Shown in pieces: positions 56,860-64,000 of a stretch of 64,000 nucleotides of DNA; position 1 is the stretch's first letter; the number at the start of each line of letters is the position of its first letter. The notes under the pieces were generated by a model. It was not told where the DNA came from, made no database searches, and was given only the letters and a program-made list of their open reading frames with translations. The position numbers were made by a program, and so were the translations under genes. Source of the stretch: Selaginella moellendorffii. Taxonomy: Eukaryota > Streptophyta > Lycopodiopsida > Selaginellales > Selaginellaceae. The stretch spans positions 273,754 to 337,753 of the forward strand of contig NW_003314374.1 in NCBI RefSeq assembly GCF_000143415.4, in the 5' to 3' direction.

Positions 56860-57976
56860 TTATAGAGAATGTATGGCCTTAATCTCGGTAATTGCCCGCC
56901 TCACTCCCACAAGAGGCTCCTCATACAAAACAGCCGGATCATCCGTCAGTTTTGCTCGACTCTCCTCGTCATCCAGCAAGCCACGAAATATGTCAGCAAC
57001 ACTGAGCGACAGAGCGTCCAGGTTGTAGCCACCTTCCAGAAAGAAAACGCAGCTCCCGTTGCAAACCTCCCGTGCAAGCTGCTTGATCGTCGATGCCAAA
57101 TGGTGGTAAGTTGCAGTGGTGAACTGAAGGCTGGCCAAAGGGTCCAAAACATGAGCGTCATATCTACATGAAACACACATTTGCAAATGAGAAAAAGTCA
57201 CAGCAAGAGACTTTTTACCCGGCAGAAACGAGTAGAATATCGGGCTTAAACTTGAGGCAGCATGGAACCATGACTTCTTCGAGAGCAGTAAGCATGGCTG
57301 CATGCCCAGAACCACCTGGTAATGGCAGATTTAACGTGGTTCCTTTGCCATCCCTTGTGCCAACCTGACGCATTTTCCCTGTTCCTGGATAGCTTCCATC
57401 CTGTGAACTCTGTCAGCATTCTATTGATTTGTGATTCAACTTGCCTGGTGTATAGAGCAGAAGAAGACGTCCGGGTCGTCGTAGAAAGCGTCCTGCGTGC
57501 CATTGCCATGGTGGACATCAAAGTCGATGATAAAAACTCTCTTGAGGCCATGAGCGCGCTGTGTGTGCCTAGCTGCGATGGCCACATTGCTGAAAACGCA
57601 GAATCCCATGGGCCCTGCCGGGACTGCGTGGTGGTCTGGAGGTCAGATCAAAGCAAATCCAATGGGGGCCTTGGACCAGCCACACTCATCTGGAAAAAGT
57701 AAAGAATTACAAACACAAAGCAACGAAGAAAAAAAGCATCCAAAGCTCTATAAGAGCCTTTGGATTACCAGGGAGTCGACCAGAGCTAAGCTTTCACCTG
57801 CTGCAAGCATGGATTCTTCATACGTCTTTAAGGCATTGTTAAAAATCTTGTAGCAAGTATAAGAAAACTAGAACTTCTTTTCAAGGATTGAAGCATACCA
57901 TGGAAGTAGCATAAGTTGGACCACTTCCTTTGATGAAGATGAGACCATCTGCAGTGGCTTTCCCCATTGCTTGTAT
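56860..57976 (-). pseudogene. HDA14-type deacetylase, 3' half
   Basis: This minus-strand fragment begins at the exon coding AMGKATADGLIFI and carries the rest of the catalytic domain to the stop after AITEIKAIHSL. Relative to the 62.4-63.5 kb copy it has TGA for Arg and Asp for Gly in the metal-site block ALIRPPGHH, but keeps the GPMGFCVF stretch the other copy lost. [31 protein letters not shown] and FFLEGGYNLDAL are intact. The 5' half lies 8 kb away at 47942-48449 on the same strand. Confidence 0.85.
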
Positions 57977-57977
57977 C

Positions 57978-58300
57978 CATACACTTTGGACTTGCTAGCT
58001 AGTTCAAAGATTCATCCAATGTTCTATGTGAGCAAGTTTAAAGTTTGTTTGCACTTTGGTGATGTTGTGGACAAGTCCATTATTCAGGTCCTAAAGACTG
58101 ATGTTGAGAAGGCTGGTTTGGCTAATATTTTTACTTAAAGATTGGTGAAAACATGCCAAAAGACAACTATAGAATTGTCAGTTCAATAGAATGGTTATTC
58201 CATGGATGAAGCTATATGGGAAATTGAGGATGACATGAAGAAAGTGTTTATGAGTTTTGGTTATGACTTAGATGACATTTCTGAGGAAGAGGAAAATTAA
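57978..58300 (+). pseudogene. Degenerate gypsy polyprotein, integrase tail
   Basis: YTLDLLASSKIHPMFYVSKF continues directly from RMGDLA at 47943. It is followed by a chromodomain-like end, GYSMDEAIWEIEDDMKKVF. It shows that the block 47,944-57,977 was placed inside this element. Confidence 0.8.
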
Positions 58301-58379
58301 ATTTTATAGCCGTATGTAAGGAACCAACTCCCCAAGGTGTCGAAGGCTAAAGAATCCTCGAAATCATGATAAAGATTTC

Positions 58380-58800
58380 ATCAAATGAGACCAAGTCCAA
58401 GATTAAGTTCGAAACCAACTCTAAGGCCAAATTCGAGACCAACTCTAAGGCCAAGTTTGAGACCGAGTCCGAGATCGAGTCCAAGACCGACTCTTAGACC
58501 AAGTTCGAGACCAAATTCGAGACCAAGTTCGAGGCCAAGTCTAAGATCCGATATCGGGTCTGAGACCGAGTTTGAGATTGAGTCCGAGACAGAGTCCAAG
58601 ATCGGGTCTGAGATCGAGTCCAAGACCGAGTTCGAAGTCAAGTCCGAAATCAAGTCCGAGATCAAGTTTGAGATCGAGTTTGAATATTAATATAGGTCAT
58701 GGGGTGAAACCCCAAAGCATGTGTCTCCCAGGGGGGGGGGAGGGGGGGCATTGCAAGGGGTTCCAAAAGTATAGTAGGGATAGTGAGGTTTAGGAACCAA
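58380..58800 (+). repeat. LARD-LTR-related fragment with GAGACC/GAGTCC arrays
   Basis: Repeats of AAGTTCGAGACCAAGT-type units at 58385-58690, then AAACCCCAAAGCATGTGTCTCCCAG and CCAAAAGTATAGTAGGG, correspond to 43630-43850 of the solo LTR. It is diverged and truncated. Runs of G follow at 58729-58748. Confidence 0.65.
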
Positions 58801-59479
58801 TCTTGAAGGAACTCTTCAATGGTGCTTCTAAACTGACTTGAGGTTGAAATTGGGGCCAAGGGGCCTTGGGTGGGAGTGAGCATGGACTCAGGTGGTGCTG
58901 GAGGGGCCACCCAAGGAAGTGCTCAAGAGCAACTTTCACTCCCGAAAGGGAAATCGACTGCAATGCTCCCAGCTCATGTGGAGTGGTGCCCCATTTGAGT
59001 ACCTTGCAGCTCATTGGTCCTCGCCCTTCCTAGGGGCTTGGGCCTTGGGGGGGGGGGGGGCGGGGTTGAGGTACCCATATTGGTTAGGCCACAATGTTTC
59101 CTTGCGGCATTCTGAAGCAAGTGTTACACCCAAGGCTCGGGATTTAGAGGGTCCCATAATCAAGTTTTGTTGTACCAAGGGATGTTAAAAACCTGGAGGC
59201 TTGGTATGCTTGGCTGCTTGTGCTTGCGGAAAGTGTAGCTAAACCTTAAGTCCAGTCTAACCTAAAAAAGGGGATTGGGAGAGATTTAAGAATCTATGGA
59301 TGGATAGCTAACGCTCTATTGTTCGTGCAGTGAATAGCTGAAACCAAGTAGAACCAAGTAGGAGCTGGTACAATAGGCGGGAACCTGGCAAGGGAACTCA
59401 GCTAAAGCCAAGATAGTGTTAGTTAGATAGACGAAGTAAGCTGGCAAATTGGAAAGGAAAACTTTTGTGGCTTACAATT
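58801..59479. other. LTR-like debris before a primer site
   Basis: No gene is seen. The stretch ends GGCTTACA just before a tRNA-Met-type primer site, so part of it is likely an LTR. Its left border is unknown. Confidence 0.35.
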
Positions 59480-59491
59480 TGGTATTAGAGC
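59480..59491 (+). other. Primer-binding site, initiator tRNA-Met type
   Basis: TGGTATTAGAGC, identical to the site at 35775-35786, marks the start of another retroelement internal region. Confidence 0.65.
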
Positions 59492-61333
59492 ATTTTCCTC
59501 GAAGCACAAGATAAAGGGATTTGTTCGCAGAAAATGAATATTCTGGTCCTCAAAATATTCCCTATTTTCCTTGTATAAAACCCTTGCCCCACAAGGGGGG
59601 GTGGGGTGCATTTTGCAAAGAGCATTGAAGCATTTCTTGTGTTTGAGTGAGAGTTGAAGGAAGAACCCATTGTGCAACACTTTCGGAGGTGTCATTTCTT
59701 TTTTTTTCTTTTGGCCGCAGACTTTGGGAATCAATTTCTTGTTCGTCTTGTGGTGGTTTTTTTTTAATCTTGGGCGTGTTGGATAGGTCTGGAGCACCTC
59801 TTTCCAGCAAGCTATGGAGCTCGTCAAGCTATGCAGTATTTGAAGAGATACAATGTTTCTTGGCTCGGTCAGATGAATATTTTGGGGTTTTCACTTTCTC
59901 GCCTAGATCCTCGACCTAATTTCCTAAGGTAGTGCATTTGGGCTTATAGATCTAGTCTAAATTTTCAAGTAGTGGTGATTCTTGGCACTAGATTTGGGCA
60001 AATGGACAACATGCAAAAGGATTTTCTTCTCCGGCTAAATTGGGTCATCTTTGTAGTAGGAATTTGTGCTCCTCCAGGCTTTGTTTTGGATGCTATTTGG
60101 TTCTAGAGATGCTCATGGTCCTAGGCTTTCTAAAAATACCAACAGCGCCTTAATATCAATCTACATCACGGACATGCATATGTTTTTTTCACAATGTTGG
60201 CATTCTGGGTTACCTCTTCATGAATTTTGGGGAATATTGAGGTGGCTTCTTTCTAAATTCCTACGATAGAGGGTAGACGGGGCTGAGCCCTTTTCAATGA
60301 GCCCACCAACATTCAAAATGGAGAATGATCGAGACTAGAGGACTTATTTTTCTCTTTTGGGTTAAACTTTGTTGGGGGTTCCTTGGGAACGAAGCAATCT
60401 TTAAAAACAGGTAGCCATAGGAATAGGAACAAGAGGAGCAGGAACAAGAGTTGGCATAGGAATAAAGATAGTAGGAACAGGCACAGGGATAGGAGTTGGT
60501 GTTGGAGCAGGCGCAGGAGTAAGAGTGAGAGTAGGTGGTTACCGGTTACAGGTCCCAGTTACTTGTTACCAATTACCAGTTACTCTAGTGGCTACTTTGA
60601 CAATTACCCCACAGGTCAATGGTTATGTGTGCTTGAGGCCTACATCTTTATTTTCACCCTTATTCCTCTTCGTCACAGGCATTTTGAGCAACTTTGCGCA
60701 ACTTGAGCACTTGTTACTCCTGTCAACCCAGTTGCTTTGACTGGACATTTGCAGTATTTAGGGTATTTGATGCCAGTATAAACTAAACATACGACAAATT
60801 AGCACCCTTTTACCATAACTCGAGGCCCTAAGGTACAAAGTAAACTTTCTAACATTTAAAGGCAACTTAGGTATGGCATTGCACCTTCTTGGGCCAAGTC
60901 CTTGTCATCCTCGAACAAATTTCAGTGACTTAGATCTACGATCTATGGCGCAGCCACCTTGAGCTCAACCTCAACTCCATGTTCTGCAGAAGGGGAGTGA
61001 TCTACTAACCTTCTCAAGTGTTAGAACAATCTCTCCAACATCACATATCAATCACTTTGATTACTATTACACCACAAACATAATCATCGACGATGATTGT
61101 ATGTGCCGCGACTTCTTGCAATCTCTTAAAGGCAAAACAACAATTTGGGCAGATTCTCTCCTCTTAAAGGACTGGACAGACTTCTAGACACTACTTGTTT
61201 CTTTTAGAAAACGCTTTGTTGAAGAAAAACCCACAAATTGGCTACTTGTCGACCTCTTTTCGTTCCAGCAAGATGCTCACGAGTCTATTCCTGACTACAT
61301 CACACAGTTTCGAGCTTACTGGAAGCAATGTAA
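59492..61333 (+). mobile_element. Retroelement fragment with gag end
   Basis: It begins at the primer site. A purine-rich simple repeat (GGAATAGGAACAAGAGG-type) occupies 60405-60540. At 61090-61333 a gag-like frame reads TIWADSLLLKDW, SFRKRFVEEKPTNWLLVDLF and SIPDYITQFRAYWKQC, the usual Retrotrans_gag pattern. It is cut at 61333, where transferase D sequence starts. Confidence 0.55.
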
Positions 61334-61824
61334 CATTCATGTGAAACAAGGTGACAAAGCCAGCGAGATGAGAGTAGTCTCTTTTGTCAAATATATGAAG
61401 CTCGCCAGTGTCCTCTGGAAGAGATTCCCACACGTAAGAAATGTGTGGCTTTCCACGGAAATGCAGGTAAGAAAGCCATTGACAAAGATTTGAAATCACA
61501 AAACTTTTGCGTGGTTTAGAACATCATGGATAAATCCAAGGAGTACAAAGGCTGGAAGTTTTGTTACAGTGATGTTCCAAGGCAAGTTGGAACGATCAGG
61601 ATGGCGGAGTATATGGCGTTGCTTGGAGACAAGCAAGCCTTCGACACAGCCTTTATAAACTTGGTCATGGCGGCCGAGTGTGATCTCTTTGTGGGAGTGT
61701 TGGGCTCGACTTGAAGCTATATAATTGACGACTTGAGGATGACCAGCGGCAAACTTAAGGCTGGCTTCCTCAGTGTTAACTCTATCAATGGCCTACTTCG
61801 AAATAAAACTTTTTCTTTAACATA
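61334..61824 (+). pseudogene. FUT8-like glycosyltransferase D, truncated
   Basis: Only the end of exon 5 (IHVKQGDKASEMRVVSF onward) and exon 6 remain. They are highly similar to copy C but without its 8-nt deletion. The HVR of the nucleotide loop is HVK. TGG for Trp is TGA in the block VGVLGSTWSYII. The 5' part is replaced by retroelement gag. Confidence 0.8.
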
Positions 61825-61851
61825 GATATCTTGAAACATTTTAGGTTGGGC

Positions 61852-63474
61852 ATGTCGAGTGAGTGGGGCATGGTTTCTTGCGCGTTCCGAGTCCTCGCAG
61901 GATTGAGTTTACGTTCTTGTCACAAGGCCGCGGCGTTTGCAGCAACTGTGAGTGAAGATTTACGTATCTTGTACTGCTCAGCTCCTGCTCGGGGCCACAA
62001 TCAAGTGAGTAATAAGTTCTAGTTCGACCGATTTCCTGTTTTCACGAATATGGATCTGATTTCCAGGAGGGTCATCCGGAGAGCATGCCAGAGTTCCCGC
62101 GATCCTACGCGAGCTGGATCGAGCTCAGCTTACTCCTGAGGTAAGAAAACATAGTGTATTGTGCAGATATACAACATTTTTCACTCTTTGGCTTGAAATA
62201 TTTTTTTCCCTATAGAAGCGTGGAAAGGAGATTTTTCGGCTGACAAACTTTATGCCTGCCTCCACCGCAGTGCACTCCATGTCCTATGTCCATGGCCTGG
62301 AAAAGATAAGCTTCTTATACTTCTAGTCTGGGGCGATGAAAAAATGTTGATGTGGTGTTGTGTGCATACAGGCAATGGGGAAAGCCGCTGCGGATGGTCT
62401 CATCTTCATTGAAGGAAGTGGTCAAACTTACGCTACTTCCACGGTATGCTTCAATCCCTGAAAAGAAGTTCTAGTTTTCTTATACTTGCTACAAGCTTTT
62501 AACAATGCCTGAAAGACGTACGAAGAATCCATGCTCGCAGCGGGTGGAAGCTTAGCTCTGGTCGACTCCCTGGTAATCCAAAGGCTCTGATAGAACTTCG
62601 GATGGTTTTTCTCTTCGTTGCTTTGTGTTTGTAATTCTTCACTTTTTCCAGATGAGTGTGGCTGGTCCAAGGCCTCCAATTGGATTTGCTTTGATCCGAC
62701 CTCCAGGCCACCACGCAGTCCCGGCAGGCCCCTGCGTTTTCGGCAATGTGGCCATCGCAGCTAGGCACGCACAGCGCGCTCACGGCCTCAAGAGAGTTTT
62801 TATCATCGACTTTGATGTCCACCATGGCAATGGCACGCAGGACGCTTTCTATGACGACCCGGACGTCTTCTTCTGCTCTACACACCAGGCAAGTTGAATC
62901 ACAAATCAATAAGAATGCTGACAGAGTTCACAGGATGGAAGCTATCCAGGAACAGGGAAAATGCGTCAGGTTGGCACAAGGGATGGCGAAGGAACCACGT
63001 TAATTCTGCCATTACCAGGTGGTTCTGGGCATGCAGCCATGCTTACTGCTCTCGAAGAAGTCATCGTTCCAAGCTGCCTCAAGTTTAAGCCCGATATTCT
63101 ACTTGTTTCTGCCGGGTAAAATGTCTCTTGCTGTGACTTTTTCTCATTTGCAAATGTGTGTTTCATGTAGATATGACGCTCATGTTTTGGACCCTTTGGC
63201 CAGCCTTCAGTTCACCACTGCAACTTACTACCATTTGGCATCGACGATCAAGCAGCTTGCACGGGAGGTTTGCAACGGGAGCTGCGTTTTCTTTCTGGAA
63301 GGTGGCTACAACCTGGACGCTCTGTCGCTCAGTGTTGCTGACACATTTCGTGGCTTGCTGGATGACGAGGAGAGTCGCGCAAAACTGACGGATGATCCGG
63401 CTGTTTTGTATGAGGAGCCTCTTGTGGGAGTGAGGCGGGCAATTACCGAGATTAAGGCCATACATTCTCTATAA
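61852..63474 (+). pseudogene. HDA14-type histone deacetylase-family gene, full length but frameshifted
   Basis: This zinc-dependent class II deacetylase relative resembles Arabidopsis HDA14, which is found partly in plastids. Exons: 61852-62004, 62067-62140, one ending at GLEK near 62305, 62372-62443, 62516-62572, 62652-62888, 62934-63115 and 63171-63474. Catalytic blocks: [64 protein letters not shown] and FFLEGGYNLDAL. Three defects are visible. Exon 2 lacks one A (GAGAGCATGCC versus GAGAGCAATGCC in the 48.2-kb copy). The donor after GLEK is ATAAGC. Nine nt coding MGF are lost after PAGP. Exon 6 uses a GC donor. The catalytic C-terminal part is otherwise intact. Confidence 0.8.
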
Positions 63475-63532
63475 TAAAACGGATCTGGCGATTACGATTA
63501 AGATTGAAAAGGTTTTGAACAAAGTTGATTGA

Positions 63533-64000
63533 TCACGATAGCCTGTATCCCAGCTCGCACTCGCATTTCTCGATGTTTGCCAGCATGAACTGATCTGGGT
63601 ACCTGTGGTAGCACGGCTCCATTGTCTCCCTCGGCAAGCAACCCAAGCTCTTCTCCTTGTCACACACAAATTGCAGGGGCCGCACGCCCGCAAGCCCCGC
63701 CGCAGCGTATCCAAACGTTGACGGCGGGCTCGTCAGCAAGACATCGCTCATCGACAGCAAATAGATCTCCATTACCGCTTTCGCGTCGTGATCCCAGTTC
63801 CCAGTGTGCTGCTCCCCCTCGCCGCTAGGCTGATGGAAGGTAACTATTGTCCCATCGGAGAGATCGTAACTCAGCATCTTCGCTCTGAGGGCCTCTGAGT
63901 ACTGTGGATTGAGCGATGCCATGAGCACAAGCAGCCTCTTCTTCTTGGAGGATTTCGCTTCAAGAGCTTGTTCCTTGGCGGGTTCCCTGGTGATCTTGGG
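63533..64000 (-). CDS. GT37 fucosyltransferase, second copy, C-terminal part (runs off window)
   Basis: This is the inverted copy of 56,33x-56,801. From the window edge the frame reads on to the same stop: MASLNPQYSEALRAKMLSYD, NWDHDAKAVMEIYLLSMSDV, LTSPPSTFGYAAAGLAG and CECELGYRLS. It differs by a few substitutions and one extra codon (TIVTFHQ versus TIVIHQ). No stop is seen, so it may be functional beyond the window. It faces the deacetylase copy tail-to-tail, as in the other arm. Confidence 0.85.
   Translation of the reverse strand, partial: PKITREPAKEQALEAKSSKKKRLLVLMASLNPQYSEALRAKMLSYDLSDGTIVTFHQPSGEGEQHTGNWDHDAKAVMEIYLLSMSDVLLTSPPSTFGYAAAGLAGVRPLQFVCDKEKSLGCLPRETMEPCYHRYPDQFMLANIEKCECELGYRLS

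Noticed and set aside
1-64000. CRISPR arrays, operons, Shine-Dalgarno sites, phage or plasmid features
   Set aside because: The window is intron-rich plant nuclear DNA; such bacterial features are not expected and none was seen.
1-64000. tRNA genes
   Set aside because: I scanned by eye for the GGTTCGA-type B box with a paired acceptor stem and found none convincing. A tRNAscan run would settle it.

Overview
The window is plant nuclear DNA. The proteins are plant ones: GH9 endoglucanase, plastid fibrillin, ETO1-like BTB/TPR protein, xyloglucan-type GT37 fucosyltransferase, HDA14-type deacetylase, THO3 and UBA1. Introns are mostly 47-75 nt and genes are tightly packed. Together with chromodomain Ty3/gypsy elements this suggests a lycophyte of the Selaginella moellendorffii type. 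The species is an inference; no search was run. Exon models were built by hand from splice signals, reading frame and family resemblance.

Left part, 1-25.4 kb: 5' end of a GH9 endoglucanase (-), an 8-exon fibrillin (-), an internally deleted Tf1/sushi-like gypsy element with intact TSD, a small secreted six-cysteine peptide gene (-), a decayed fibrillin copy split by LINE remnants, three Ole e 1-domain genes, an LRR gene (+) tail-to-tail with an ETO1-like gene (-), an unrecognised plastid-type gene (+), a DUF616 pseudogene, THO3 (+) and UBA1 (+).

Middle, 25.4-35.4 kb: a non-coding stretch, then a complete GH20 beta-hexosaminidase (-), a complete 509-aa FUT8-like glycosyltransferase (-) and a frameshifted second copy (+).

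Right part, 35.4-64 kb: a mosaic built on a degenerate gypsy element (+). It is interrupted first by a 9.6-kb non-coding LTR element with 1.8-kb LTRs and a nested solo LTR. It is interrupted again by a 10-kb block (47,944-57,977) holding a glycosyltransferase pseudogene, a GH20 copy, DUF616 debris and an intact GT37 gene. The two ends of this block are the two halves of one HDA14-type gene, cut at one point, as expected if a circular DNA had opened and inserted into the gypsy element. Further right, GT and HDA14 copies in opposite orientation, plus an inverted GT37 copy, form a large inverted duplication.

The GH20 hydrolase, FUT8-like transferase and GT37 genes recur together, so this is a rearranging glycan-gene neighbourhood in which one copy of each type stays open and the others decay.
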